A stretch of DNA of 64,000 bases from Sphingosinicella xenopeptidilytica. GTDB taxonomy: Bacteria; Pseudomonadota; Alphaproteobacteria; Sphingomonadales; Sphingomonadaceae. This document shows, in pieces, positions 20,545-29,640 of this stretch (positions are counted from its first letter, which is position 1; each line of letters opens with the position of its first letter). The stretch is taken from contig NZ_JBHTIK010000001.1 of NCBI RefSeq assembly GCF_042676985.1, forward strand, positions 1 through 64,000, read 5' to 3'. The notes beneath the pieces were generated by a model, which had not been told where the DNA came from, did no database searches, and was given only the letters and a program-made list of their open reading frames with translations. A program made the position numbers and the translations under genes.

Positions 20545-21545
20545 AGCCCGGCGAGTGCGGCGGTGAGCGCCTGCACGTGCGCCTCGGGCGTGTCCCACGC
20601 GGTCACCAGCCGGATCTCGCCCGGCGCCCAGTCGTAGAACTGGAAACCCTGCGCGCGCAGCGCAGCGGAGTCCTCCGGCGAAGCGCGCACGAACACCTCG
20701 TTCGCTTCCGCAGGGTAGATCAGCCTGTCCCCCGCGGCAGCAGCGATGCGCGTGGCGGCGGCATTTGCAGCGCGGGCGTTGCGTTCCCACGCGCCCGTTT
20801 CGATCATCGCGAGCAGCTGCGCGGCGGCATAGCGGCCCTTCGAGGGCATCTGGCCCGCGCGCTTCTTCCTGTGCGGCAATGTTTCGGCGAGCGCGGGATC
20901 GAACACGACGATCGCCTCCGTCGACATGCCGCCGTTCTTGATGAAGCCGAAGCTCAACATATCGACGCCCGCGCGCCACGTGATATCCGCCGGCGCGCAG
21001 CCGAGGTGGCCGAGCGCGTTTGCGAAGCGGGCGCCATCCATGTGCAGCCGCCAGCCCCGCCGCTTTGCTTCGTCGCCAAGCGCCGCGACCTCATCCGGCG
21101 TGTAGACGCAGCCGTACTCGGTCGCCTGCGTCATCGAAAGCACGGAGGGGACCACCTGATGCACGTCGCCGCGCATCCCGGCCACAGCCGCGCGAACGCC
21201 TTCGACCGAGAGCTTGGCGGCGTCGCCTTCGGCAAGGATCAGCGCCGCGCCGCCGCTGAAGAATGCGGGCGCCCCAGCTTCGTCGACCTGGATGTGCGCC
21301 TCGCGGTGGCAGACGATCGCGCCCCACGGCGGCACCATCGCGGCAAGGCCAAGGCAGTTCGCCGCGGTTCCCGACCCCACGGCGAAGACGCTGCATTCGC
21401 GCCCGAAGAATTCGCCGAACACGCCATTCAGGCGCTGCGTCAGCGTGTCGTTGTCATATGTGCCCGCGATGCCGGTGTTGGCGGCGAGGACGGCTTCGAT
21501 CACCTCGGGGCAGGCGGCGGCGGCGTTGTCGGAGACGAAATACAT
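20541..21545 (-). CDS. ltaE: Low-specificity L-threonine aldolase
   Basis: A PLP enzyme (334 residues) cleaving L-threonine/allo-threonine to glycine and acetaldehyde. Visible features are the N-terminal FVSDNAAAACPEV, the PLP-stacking RECSVFAVGSGTAAN region, the HMDGARFANA Asp/Arg motif, and the Schiff-base Lys about K203 in SFGFIKNGG. The length fits the fold-type I family. It is first in a two-gene unit with the DMT transporter. Upstream is a 142-base AT-richer gap shared with the divergent M20 gene. Confidence 0.9.
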   Translation of the reverse strand: MYFVSDNAAAACPEVIEAVLAANTGIAGTYDNDTLTQRLNGVFGEFFGRECSVFAVGSGTAANCLGLAAMVPPWGAIVCHREAHIQVDEAGAPAFFSGGAALILAEGDAAKLSVEGVRAAVAGMRGDVHQVVPSVLSMTQATEYGCVYTPDEVAALGDEAKRRGWRLHMDGARFANALGHLGCAPADITWRAGVDMLSFGFIKNGGMSTEAIVVFDPALAETLPHRKKRAGQMPSKGRYAAAQLLAMIETGAWERNARAANAAATRIAAAAGDRLIYPAEANEVFVRASPEDSAALRAQGFQFYDWAPGEIRLVTAWDTPEAHVQALTAALAGL

Positions 21546-21687
21546 GCTCCGAGCGGCTAGGCCGCTCTTTGCCGCCGGTCAACACTGGCGCTCGTTTGTC
21601 AGTCGATTATGGTCGCGTTCGGCAATCGGAATGAAATAGAATATGAATTCAAAATCTAAATCTGGTCAGGACCAAAAAAGGGACCTC

Positions 21688-23124
21688 ATGCTGAAACCGA
21701 TCCTCGCCGCAGCGCTGTTCGCCGCCTCCGCCGCGCCTGCCACCGCCGAAACCAATGCCGCGCTCGCCCGCATCGATGCCGACCGCGCCGCGAACGAAGC
21801 CGCCGCGAAGGCCATCTGGGGCTTTGCCGAGGTCGGCTATCAGGAGGCGCGCTCGTCGGCGCTGCTGCAGAAGCGGCTGAAGGACGCGGGCTTCGACGTG
21901 AAGGCAGGTGTCGCGGGCGCCCCCACGGCATTCACCGCCACCTGGTCGAACGGCACGGGCCCCGTCATCGGCATCATGGGCGAATACGATGCGCTGCCCG
22001 GCCTCAGCCAGACGGCGGACCCCGCGAAGACCATCCGCAGCGACGTGACCGCCGGGCACGGCTGCGGGCACCACCTGTTCGGCGTCGCCTCCGCCTCCGC
22101 CGCCATCGCGGTCAGGGACTGGATGAAGGCGAGCGGCACGAAGGGCACGATCCGCTTCTACGGCACGCCCGCCGAGGAAGGCGGCGCGGGCAAGGTCTAC
22201 ATGGTGCGCGAGGGGCTCTTCAACGATGTCGACATCGCGCTGCACTGGCACCCAGCGGCGGAGAACAGCGCCGATGTCCAGACCACGAACAGCAACAAGT
22301 CCGCCAAGTTCCGCTTCCACGGCATCGCGGCCCACGCCGCGAGCGCGCCCGAACGCGGCCGCTCGGCGCTCGACGGCGTCGAGGCGATGAACATGATGGC
22401 GAACATGATGCACGAGCACATGCCCGAGAAATCGCGGATGCACTACGTCATCACGGCTGGCGGCAACGCCCCGAACGTGGTGCCGGACTTCGCCGAATCC
22501 TTCTACTACGTGCGCAACCCGGATGCCGAAGTGGTGCGCGAGACATTCGAACGGCTGGTGAAAACGGCCGAGGGCGCCGCGCTCGGCACCGGCACCACCG
22601 TGGACTATGAAGTGATCCACGGCGCGCTGCCGCTGCTGCCGAACCACACGCTGCAAACACTCGTCCACGCGAAACTCACCGAAGTCGGCGGCGTGCTCTA
22701 CACACCCGAGGAAACCGCGTTTGCACAGAAGATCACCCCCACGCTCGGGCAGACGAAGGCGAAGCTTTCGGACGCCGCGCGCGTCGAACCGATGAAGGAA
22801 GACCACGGCGCAGGCTCCACCGATGTCGGCGACGTTTCGTGGACGGTGCCCACCGCGGGCTTCTCCACGGCGACATGGGTGCCCGGCACGCCCGCGCACA
22901 GCTGGCAGGCGGTCGCCGCCGGGGGTACGTCGATCGGCATGAAGGGAATGCAGAACGCCGCCAAGGTGCTGGCGCTCACCGCGATCGACCTGTTCCAGAA
23001 ACCCGCGCTGATCGCGGCGGCGAAAGCGGAATTCGCGGAGCGACGCGGCCCCGATTTCGTCTACCGCTCCCTCGTCGGCGACCGCACCCCTCCGCTCGAT
23101 TACAGGAATGCACCGGGGAAGTAG
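21688..23124 (+). CDS. Exported M20D amidohydrolase (AbgB/p-aminobenzoyl-glutamate hydrolase-like)
   Basis: A 478-residue zinc amidohydrolase with a signal peptide (MLKPILAAALFAASAAPATA). Dimetal-site motifs are GEYDALPGL, GHGCGHHLFG, PAEEGGAGK and ALHWHP, with a late HSW motif (PAHSWQA). The family hydrolyses N-acyl or N-aminobenzoyl amino acids. ATG 21688 is chosen for the signal peptide and the AAAAAAGGGA just upstream; a longer frame from 21643 would put 15 polar residues before it. An inverted repeat follows the stop. Confidence 0.88.
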   Translation: MLKPILAAALFAASAAPATAETNAALARIDADRAANEAAAKAIWGFAEVGYQEARSSALLQKRLKDAGFDVKAGVAGAPTAFTATWSNGTGPVIGIMGEYDALPGLSQTADPAKTIRSDVTAGHGCGHHLFGVASASAAIAVRDWMKASGTKGTIRFYGTPAEEGGAGKVYMVREGLFNDVDIALHWHPAAENSADVQTTNSNKSAKFRFHGIAAHAASAPERGRSALDGVEAMNMMANMMHEHMPEKSRMHYVITAGGNAPNVVPDFAESFYYVRNPDAEVVRETFERLVKTAEGAALGTGTTVDYEVIHGALPLLPNHTLQTLVHAKLTEVGGVLYTPEETAFAQKITPTLGQTKAKLSDAARVEPMKEDHGAGSTDVGDVSWTVPTAGFSTATWVPGTPAHSWQAVAAGGTSIGMKGMQNAAKVLALTAIDLFQKPALIAAAKAEFAERRGPDFVYRSLVGDRTPPLDYRNAPGK

Positions 23125-23129
23125 GGTAT

Positions 23130-23215
23130 CTACCCCTCTCCCGCCTGCGGGAGAGGGAGGAGCACGCCGCGAAGCGGTAGGAGGGGGAGGCCCGCCCTCA
23201 CTAACTCCGCGTAGG
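23130..23215. repeat. Intergenic inverted-repeat element, copy 1
   Basis: An 11-base perfect inverted repeat (CCCTCTCCCGC, then CT, then GCGGGAGAGGG, 23134-23157) is followed by a second GC-rich stretch, GAAGCGGTAGGAGGGGGAGG. The arrangement matches the CTCTCCC/GGGAGAG repeats scattered between genes in sphingomonads and rhizobia. A related element lies at 61899-61965. It could also act as a terminator for the M20 gene, although no T-run follows. Confidence 0.6.
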
Positions 23216-23289
23216 CCTGCGGCATTATGTAGGAAACGCACCTAGGGCGTCCGGCGCTTCCCTAGCGGGAGGCGGGCGTGATTAGCTGG

Positions 23290-24201
23290 CTAGCCTTGTT
23301 GATGGCCACAATGTCGGCGCCTGTCATCGACCAACGACCACCCATTTTTGCTGGGGTCATCCAGCACAATCGTCATGTCGTGGAAGTCTTTGCCCCCCGG
23401 CCAAACGTAATCGATTCGCAACCTGAGAATGAATTTCAATTTCCGGTCAGCGATAGTTTCAAGTTCTTTGAAAGAAAGTCCGGTTGCGTATATTCGCTCG
23501 GTACGAGAATCGTTCGGCGCCATGAGGCCATATTCGCCGCTCTTTTTAATAGGTACGGAGAAGTCCCCGAGTGGCTCCGAATGAAAGGCTTCGCCAAGCG
23601 AGATTTGGACATTTGTGGCCGGGGTCATGCCAAAGTTTTTTATACCGAATTTCAAAATCGTATCGCGGGAAAACGGCTTTTCGTCGGGCTCTGTTGTTTC
23701 GGTAATCGCGACATAAGGCCGAAGTTGACGCCTGGCGGTATCCTCAGCGATTTCGTTTTGCCGCTGCATCGCCAAGGTGGCTGTTTTGGTCTCCTCGACT
23801 GCGTCCAGCGTAGCGTCCAAAGTTCTCTTGACGAAAACCAAGGCGGCCAAAGTGGCCGGAAATTGAAACGCGGATATTACCAAGAGCCAGAAAGCCCACC
23901 TGCTCATACCCCGCTGGGCTTCAAGGTCTTCTTGATTGCGGCGGCCTTCGGCATTGGCCTGCTCAATTTCGCGCTGGCATGTCGCAGGGGTATCACTACC
24001 AACACATTCTGCGCTCACTTCTTTAGTGGCGTCTTTGGTATAGGCTTGTCCGGCCTGTTCTTGTTCTACACGATAATGGACGGATGAAGCGCCCATATCG
24101 TAAAACATCCAGAAATACATCGCCCCAACCGTAATGGCGAAAGATACCCAGCCTATTGTGGCTAATGTCTTATTTCGCTCACCCCGATTGCTTCCAGACA
24201 T
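23290..24201 (-). CDS. Unrecognised AT-rich membrane protein
   Basis: A 303-residue protein with two membrane segments: near residues 13-33 (ATIGWVSFAITVGAMYFWMF) and near residues 105-125 (WAFWLLVISAFQFPATLAAL). A charged periplasmic loop with two Cys lies between them. A coiled-coil stretch leads to an ARRQLRPYV motif and a beta-rich C-terminal domain. This architecture recurs in uncharacterised bacterial membrane proteins. The composition is clearly AT-richer than both neighbours, so the gene is probably acquired. No ribosome binding site is obvious. Function unknown. Confidence 0.7.
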   Translation of the reverse strand: MSGSNRGERNKTLATIGWVSFAITVGAMYFWMFYDMGASSVHYRVEQEQAGQAYTKDATKEVSAECVGSDTPATCQREIEQANAEGRRNQEDLEAQRGMSRWAFWLLVISAFQFPATLAALVFVKRTLDATLDAVEETKTATLAMQRQNEIAEDTARRQLRPYVAITETTEPDEKPFSRDTILKFGIKNFGMTPATNVQISLGEAFHSEPLGDFSVPIKKSGEYGLMAPNDSRTERIYATGLSFKELETIADRKLKFILRLRIDYVWPGGKDFHDMTIVLDDPSKNGWSLVDDRRRHCGHQQG

Positions 24202-24290
24202 TGCAGTAGAAACGCCGCCGTGAATTTGCCCCGGCTGAGTTTGTTCCTGATATTCGGCTTAGAGTCCACCACCCCTATCACCCGCGCCGC

Positions 24291-24692
24291 TCAAACCCCA
24301 CCCATTCCCGCGATGATGCTCCACGCCGTCTCGTCGATCGGCATCACCGAAAGCCGCGACTGGCGGATGAGCGCGAGGTCTTTCAGACGCTCGTCCGCCT
24401 TCAGCGCCGCGAGCGTCACCGGCGTGCGCAGCGGCTTCACCGCTTCGAGGTCGACGAGGCCGGATTTCTCGTCATCGGGATCGGGGTAGAACTCGCGCGC
24501 CACCTTGGTGATGCCCACGATCTCCTTGCCCTCCACCGAATGGTAGAAGAACACGAGGTCGCCCTTTTTCATGCCGCGCATGTTGCCGAGCGCCTGCGCG
24601 TTGCGCACGCCGTTCCAGTGCGTGCGTTTCGCCTTCACCTGATCGTCCCAGCTCCACTTCGTGGGCTCGGTCTTCACCAGCCAATATGCCAT
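24291..24692 (-). CDS. EVE domain protein
   Basis: A 133-residue single-domain EVE (thymocyte nuclear protein 1-like) protein of the PUA-like fold. Recognisable blocks are YWLVKTEPTKWSWDD, WNGVRNAQALGNMRG, GDLVFFYHS and the GIT/AREFYPDP region. EVE domains bind modified bases in nucleic acids; the bacterial housekeeping role is unclear. It starts 2 bases after the upstream maiA stop, so they share a transcript. Confidence 0.92.
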   Translation of the reverse strand: MAYWLVKTEPTKWSWDDQVKAKRTHWNGVRNAQALGNMRGMKKGDLVFFYHSVEGKEIVGITKVAREFYPDPDDEKSGLVDLEAVKPLRTPVTLAALKADERLKDLALIRQSRLSVMPIDETAWSIIAGMGGV

Positions 24693-24694
24693 GC

Positions 24695-25336
24695 TCAGCT
24701 ATCCGCGTCCGGTTGCGCCTCTGGGCGAGCGTTAAGAAACGCGGGCAGTTTCATCAAGGCTTTGTCGATCTCGGTGAGCGTCGGGAAGCGCGAAAGGTCG
24801 GTGCGCTGCCGCCGCGCATTATACATCTGCGGCACAAGGCACACATCGGCGAGCGTCACCTGATCGCCGAACAGATACGGCCCGGGCGATCCTTCCGCGA
24901 TCTCCTCGAGCGGCTGGAAACCTTCTTCGATCCAGTGGCGATACCAGTCGTCGATCGCCTCCTGCTCCTGCCCCATGCTGGTCTTGAGATATTTGAGCAC
25001 GCGAAGATTATCGATCGGGTGGATGTCGCACGCGATGATCTGCGCGGCCGCGCGGATGCGCGCGCGCTTCACCGGATCGTCGGAGAGCAGCGCGGGTTCG
25101 GGATACGTCTCGTCGAGGTATTCGATGATCGCGAGGCTCTGGTTGAGGCCGATATCGCCATCGATGAAATAGGGCACGAAGCCCTGCGGATTCAGCAGCT
25201 TGAAGCCGACACCGCCCTGCGCGCCCGTGCGCAGATCGATGCCCTTGCTCTCGTAATCGAGCCCCTTGAGGTTCAGCGCGATGCGGACCCGGTAGGATGC
25301 CGACGAGCGCCAGTATCCGTAAAGCGTGCGCGACAT
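24695..25336 (-). CDS. maiA: Maleylacetoacetate isomerase (zeta glutathione transferase)
   Basis: A 213-residue zeta-class GST. The signature SSASYRVRIALNLKG near residue 10 holds the catalytic Ser. NPQGFVPYF and QSLAIIEYLDE form the glutathione site. The role is GSH-dependent isomerisation of maleylacetoacetate in tyrosine/homogentisate breakdown. The ATG at 25336 has GGGAG 6 bases upstream. Homogentisate dioxygenase and fumarylacetoacetase are not in the window, so a role on a related maleyl compound remains possible. Confidence 0.88.
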   Translation of the reverse strand: MSRTLYGYWRSSASYRVRIALNLKGLDYESKGIDLRTGAQGGVGFKLLNPQGFVPYFIDGDIGLNQSLAIIEYLDETYPEPALLSDDPVKRARIRAAAQIIACDIHPIDNLRVLKYLKTSMGQEQEAIDDWYRHWIEEGFQPLEEIAEGSPGPYLFGDQVTLADVCLVPQMYNARRQRTDLSRFPTLTEIDKALMKLPAFLNARPEAQPDADS

Positions 25337-25361
25337 GCTTTCTCCCTTCAACTGGCCCCTT

Positions 25362-27053
25362 TCAGCTGGCCATTCGGGCTGCTTCGTAGCGGGCGCGCTC
25401 CTCGGCGACCAGTTCCTTTCTGGAAAGCTTGCCGATCATCGTCTTGGGAAGGCTGTCGCGGATCTCCACGCCGACCGCGCGTTCATGCTTGCCGACATGC
25501 CCATTGAGGTAATCGAGCAGCGCCTTCTCCGTCACGTCCGCATCGGGCATCAGCGTCACGAACGCTTTCGGCCGCTCGCCGAGATAGGGGTCGGGAACGC
25601 CGATCACGATCGCCTCCTTCACCGCCTCGTGCTTGTAGAGCACGGCTTCGAGCTGGCTCGGGAACGCCTTGAAGCCGCCCACGACGATCATGTCCTTCAA
25701 TCGGTCGACGACATAGACGAAACCGTCGGCATCGATGTAGCCGACATCGCCCGTGCGCAGCCGGCCATCGATGAACGCCTCGTTCGTCGCCGTTTCCTTC
25801 TTCCAGTAGCCGCGCATGATCTGTGGACCCGCAACGGTGATCTCGCCGGGTTCGCCCTCGGGCGGCGGTTTCGAAGGATCTTCCTTGTCGACGATGACGA
25901 TGCGCGTGCCGGGCAGCGGCTGGCCGATCGAGCCGGGCTTGCCACCGGTCTCGTAGGGGTTCACCGAAACGACGCCCGCGCTTTCGGTGAGGCCGTAGCC
26001 TTCCACCACCTTCGCCTGCGTCTTCGCCTCGAAGCGGGCCTTGAGTTCGGCGGGCATCGGCGCGCCGCCCGAGATGCAGGCGCGGATCGAGGTGAGATCG
26101 TATTTGGCGATCTTCGGGCTGTCGAGGAACGCCTGGTACATGGTCGGCACGCCGGGCAGCGCGGTGATGCGGCGGCGCTGGATCGTTTCCAGCGCGGGGC
26201 CCAGCTCGAACTTCGGCAGCAGCACCATCTCGCCGCCGCGCAGCACGGTGCGGTTCAGCACGCAGGTGTTCGCGAACACGTGGAACAGCGGCAGCGCGCC
26301 GAGAATGCGGTCCTCGATGTCGGGCTCCGGGTCGATCGCCTGCACCTGCTGCGCGTTCATCGAAAGATTGGCGTGCGTGAGCACCGCGCCCTTCGGCGTT
26401 CCCGTGGTGCCGCCCGTGTATTGCAGGAGCGCGATGTCGGCGTGCACATCGATCGCGGGCACGTCCTCCAGCCCGTCGTTTTCGAGCAGGCTGGAAAAAT
26501 GGATGTGGCGCAGGTCCGCCTTCACCTTCGAGCGTTCGCGGCGCTTGAACATGCGGTAGAGCAGCGCCTTGCCGGCAGGCAGCACGTCGGCGAGCGAGCC
26601 GACGACGAGGCAGCGCAGGCGGGAGCTTTCCAGCACTTCGGCAATCGTCGGGTAAAGCTGCGCGACGTCGAGGCAGACCATGATATCGGTCTCGCTGTCC
26701 TCCACCTGGTGGCGAAGCTCGTCCGCCGTGTAGAGCGGCGAGAAGTTCACCACCGTGCCGCCCGCCTTCATGATCGCATAGTAGGCGATCACATATTGCG
26801 GGCAGTTCGGCAGGAAGAGGCCCACCTTGATGCCGCGCCGCACGCCGAGGATCTGGAAGCCCCGCGCCGTCTTGTTCACCGCGTCCGCGATCTCGGCATA
26901 GCTGTAGATGCGCCCGAGGAAGTCGATACAGGCGGCGCCCGGCGTGCGCGCGGCGGCGTCCTCCAGGATACGGTGCACGGGCATCGGTTCCAGCTTCAGA
27001 TCCCACGGCACCGGGTGGCCGTAGTTCTGCATCCAATCCATGCCGCCGGGCAT
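25362..27053 (-). CDS. fadD: Long-chain fatty-acid-CoA ligase
   Basis: A 563-residue ANL-superfamily enzyme that activates fatty acids with ATP and CoA. The AMP-binding P-loop YTGGTTGTPKGA is near residue 212, the A5 motif GYGLTES near residue 360, and DGRLRTGDVGYID and the lysine-bearing LPKTMIGKLSR near the end. ATG 27053 follows GGGAGAGG. It is cytosolic and membrane-peripheral. It could feed the acyl-CoA dehydrogenases elsewhere in the window. Confidence 0.9.
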   Translation of the reverse strand: MPGGMDWMQNYGHPVPWDLKLEPMPVHRILEDAAARTPGAACIDFLGRIYSYAEIADAVNKTARGFQILGVRRGIKVGLFLPNCPQYVIAYYAIMKAGGTVVNFSPLYTADELRHQVEDSETDIMVCLDVAQLYPTIAEVLESSRLRCLVVGSLADVLPAGKALLYRMFKRRERSKVKADLRHIHFSSLLENDGLEDVPAIDVHADIALLQYTGGTTGTPKGAVLTHANLSMNAQQVQAIDPEPDIEDRILGALPLFHVFANTCVLNRTVLRGGEMVLLPKFELGPALETIQRRRITALPGVPTMYQAFLDSPKIAKYDLTSIRACISGGAPMPAELKARFEAKTQAKVVEGYGLTESAGVVSVNPYETGGKPGSIGQPLPGTRIVIVDKEDPSKPPPEGEPGEITVAGPQIMRGYWKKETATNEAFIDGRLRTGDVGYIDADGFVYVVDRLKDMIVVGGFKAFPSQLEAVLYKHEAVKEAIVIGVPDPYLGERPKAFVTLMPDADVTEKALLDYLNGHVGKHERAVGVEIRDSLPKTMIGKLSRKELVAEERARYEAARMAS

Positions 27054-27083
27054 CGTCCTCTCCCACACGCTCTTTGGACGGGA

Positions 27084-27788
27084 CTATAGTGCCTGTGTCT
27101 GAACTTTCGCTGAAAATCCCGGAAATTCGAGGCCGGTGAGCCGCGCGAGGTCGGCGAGGGCCTGTGCCTCGCTCGTCACCTTGATCGCCGCCATGCCCAT
27201 CGCGGCGGCGGGCTTGCAGTTGATGCCGAGGTCATCGAGGTAGATGCACGCCTCCGGCGCCACGCCCAGCGCGTCGCACATCATCTGGTAGATGCGCGGA
27301 TCGGGCTTGCGCACGCCGACCTTCGCGCTTTCGATCACATGCTCGAACCGCGCGAGGATCGCTTCGACGGCGCGCGCCTTTTCGGGATCGGCCACCATCC
27401 CCGCCCCGCGCCCGACCTTGGCATTGTTGGTGATGCAGCCGATCCGGATGCCCGCCGCCGTCAGCGTATCGAGCGCCGCGACCATCGCCGGGCGGATATC
27501 CCCCGCAAGCAGGCTCAGCACGTCGCGCCCCTCGATCCGATACCCCTGCGCGGCAGCCTCCGCCGCGAACAGCGCATCGAAGGCGTCTGCGTCGATCTCG
27601 CTGCGTTCCAGCCGGGCCCAAGCGTTTCGGTCAGGGTCCGCCGCGTTGATCCGCCGGATACTATCCCGCGGCAAACCCCGAGACGCCTCGTATCGGTTGA
27701 ATGCCTCGAACGGCGACGAAGTGATCACCCCGCCGAAATCCCAGAGCACCGCCTTCACCTCAGGCTGCACGATACCAGTCCACCCCAT
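27084..27788 (-). CDS. HAD-IA family phosphatase
   Basis: A 234-residue HAD hydrolase with motif I LWDFGGV, motif II ITNN, motif III VRKPDPRIY and motif IV YLDDLGIN. The layout resembles the phosphatase domain of soluble epoxide hydrolase and related HAD-IA enzymes. Start is ATG 27788 (after GGACGG), overlapping the upstream gene's end by 29 bases; GTG 27770 is an alternative with an 11-base overlap. The substrate is unknown. Confidence 0.85.
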   Translation of the reverse strand: MGWTGIVQPEVKAVLWDFGGVITSSPFEAFNRYEASRGLPRDSIRRINAADPDRNAWARLERSEIDADAFDALFAAEAAAQGYRIEGRDVLSLLAGDIRPAMVAALDTLTAAGIRIGCITNNAKVGRGAGMVADPEKARAVEAILARFEHVIESAKVGVRKPDPRIYQMMCDALGVAPEACIYLDDLGINCKPAAAMGMAAIKVTSEAQALADLARLTGLEFPGFSAKVQTQAL

Positions 27789-28857
27789 CCGTCCGCGCCC
27801 GCACGGCCCGGCCCCGCCGTTCCAGATAATGCAGATGCGCCAGCGTCTCACCCGTCGCCATCATGATCTCGTCGTCACCGACCGGACGGCGGAACAGCAC
27901 CGTGAAGCAATCGTGCGCGCGCTTCGGCACGGCAATGAACGCCTCCAGCGCATCGAGCTTTTGATGGTGATCGGCCTCAAGCTGGTTGAGCCTTGCGTGC
28001 AGCCCCCGGAACGGCTCGTTGTGCGCCGGCAGCACGTAAAGCTCCTGATCGAGGCCGCGCAGCTTCTCGATGCTCGCAAGCCAGTCGCCGAGCGGATCGG
28101 CTTCGGGCTCGGTCGAATACACCGACACGTTGGAGGTGATGCGCGGCAGCACCTGATCGCCGGCGAGCATCAGCCCGTCGTCGTCAGCGACAAGGCAGGC
28201 GTGCTCAGGCGTATGCCCGCGCCCGACGATCACGCGCCAAGCCCGTCCGCCAATGCGCAGCACATCGCCCTCAGCGATCCTGATGAAGCTCGAGGGCAGG
28301 CGCGAAACGGCGCGCGCAAAGCGGCCCCAACCGCGGCTACGGAACGTATCCAGCGCCGCGTCAGACCATCCCGCGGCGCGATAGAAATCGACCGCCTGTT
28401 CCGGCGGCGCATCGGCGATGTCGAGCGTCAACATCCGCGCCATCAGATATTCGGTGCGCGCCATCACCAGCGGCGCGCCGCTCTTGTAGGTCAACCACCC
28501 CGCGAGCCCGAGATGATCCGGATGATAGTGCGTGACAATGACGCGCGTGACCGGCTTGCCCGCGAGCGGCCCGGCGAGCACCTCGCGCCACACGGCCTTG
28601 CCGTTGTCGGTATTGAGACCGGTATCGACAATCGCCCAGCCCTCGCCGTCGTCCAGCACCCAGAGGTTGATGTGGTCGAGGCTCATCGGCAGCGGCATAC
28701 GCAGCCAGAACACGCCGGTCGCGACCTCGTGCAGCTTGCCCGAAGCCGGCACCCAGCGGCCGAGTGGATAGAACAACCCGCGCCGCTCCTCACCCTCGTC
28801 GGGCGGAAGCGCGTGGTCCGCGAGCGATGCGTCGCCGATGGAAGAGTCGGCCTTCAT
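27760..28857 (-). CDS. MBL-fold metallo-hydrolase
   Basis: A 365-residue metallo-beta-lactamase-fold protein. Motifs are THYHPDHLG, the RGHTPEHACLV His, LAGDQVLP Asp and a final LPAHNEPF His, so both metal sites look intact. A C-terminal winged-helix-like tail (DEIMMATGETLAHLHYLERR) recalls LACTB2/RNase-like or thioesterase members. GGAG precedes the ATG. It shares a transcript with the HAD phosphatase. Substrate not predictable. Confidence 0.87.
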   Translation of the reverse strand: MKADSSIGDASLADHALPPDEGEERRGLFYPLGRWVPASGKLHEVATGVFWLRMPLPMSLDHINLWVLDDGEGWAIVDTGLNTDNGKAVWREVLAGPLAGKPVTRVIVTHYHPDHLGLAGWLTYKSGAPLVMARTEYLMARMLTLDIADAPPEQAVDFYRAAGWSDAALDTFRSRGWGRFARAVSRLPSSFIRIAEGDVLRIGGRAWRVIVGRGHTPEHACLVADDDGLMLAGDQVLPRITSNVSVYSTEPEADPLGDWLASIEKLRGLDQELYVLPAHNEPFRGLHARLNQLEADHHQKLDALEAFIAVPKRAHDCFTVLFRRPVGDDEIMMATGETLAHLHYLERRGRAVRARTDGVDWYRAA

Positions 28858-28908
28858 GTCGTCTCCGGCTTAGGCCGCACGGCACGCCGCATCGACCTGA
28901 CGGAAACG

Positions 28909-29556
28909 TCAGCCCTGATCGGCGTCGTCCAGCGCTTCCTGCGCGGCGCGGGCCGCTTCCGCGCGCTCCTTGCGCAGCTCTTCCAGAAGCTCGTCGCGGT
29001 CATGGTCGAACGTCATGTCGACGCGCTCGATACCCGCCTTCTTCGCCGCCACCGCGACGAGCGCATCGAGTTCGCGCTGCGAGCAGAGACCGAGCGTCAC
29101 CGGGTCTTTCGGCGTGATGTTCTGGATGTTCCAGTGCGTCTTGTCGCGGATCGCGGAGATCGTCGTCTTCGTCGTGCCGATGATGCGCGAGATCTGCGCG
29201 TCGGTAATCTCGGGGTGGTTGCGCACGATCCAGGCGATGCCGTCCGGCTTGTCCTGCCGCTTCGATACCGGCGTGTAGCGCGGCCCCTTGGTACGGCGCT
29301 GCTGCTCCGGCCCCTTCTGCAGCACGAGGCTGTGCGCAGGATTCGCCTGCCCCTTGTCGAGCTCGGCCTGCGTCAGGTCGCCGGCCCGGATCGGATCGCG
29401 CGGGATATGCTTTGCGGAAGCCGTTTCGTCGGCAATCGCCTGCACTTCGAGCACGTGGAGCCCGCAGAAATCAGCAATCTGCGAGAAGGTGAGCGCCGTG
29501 TTATCGACCAGCCATGCAGCGGTCGCGTGCGGCATCAGCGGATAGTTCTGGGCCAT
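28909..29556 (-). CDS. trcR: Cell-cycle transcriptional regulator TrcR (DUF1013)
   Basis: A 215-residue protein matching the alphaproteobacterial DUF1013/TrcR family. The N-terminal block LMPHATAAWLVDNTALTFSQ with IADFCGLH and EVQAIAD is characteristic. A central helix-turn-helix-like segment (EITDAQISRIIGTTKTTISAI) and an acidic helical tail follow. It acts on DNA/RNA polymerase in cell-cycle gene control. Restricted to Alphaproteobacteria, it is a strong taxonomic marker here. It is probably monocistronic: a terminator lies upstream and a 51-base gap separates it from the MBL gene. Confidence 0.93.
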   Translation of the reverse strand: MAQNYPLMPHATAAWLVDNTALTFSQIADFCGLHVLEVQAIADETASAKHIPRDPIRAGDLTQAELDKGQANPAHSLVLQKGPEQQRRTKGPRYTPVSKRQDKPDGIAWIVRNHPEITDAQISRIIGTTKTTISAIRDKTHWNIQNITPKDPVTLGLCSQRELDALVAVAAKKAGIERVDMTFDHDRDELLEELRKERAEAARAAQEALDDADQG

Positions 29557-29584
29557 GGCGAATGCGCCTCTTCTCGAAAGAGCG

Positions 29585-29615
29585 AAATAAAAGGGCCGCC
29601 CTTTGGGGGGCGGCC
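29585..29615 (-). terminator. Rho-independent terminator after the GT4 gene
   Basis: On the minus strand an 8-base-pair perfect stem (GGCCGCCC/GGGCGGCC, 29594-29601 and 29608-29615) with a 6-base loop is followed by TTTTATTT. It sits 26 bases beyond the glycosyltransferase stop and upstream of trcR, insulating the two. Confidence 0.8.
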
Positions 29616-29640
29616 GGTACGCTTAAACTATAGGCACGGC

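Noticed and set aside
23278..24087. 269-codon plus-strand frame opposite the AT-rich membrane protein
   Set aside because: The minus-strand product has two clean membrane helices and a plausible domain order; the plus frame does not look protein-like overall.
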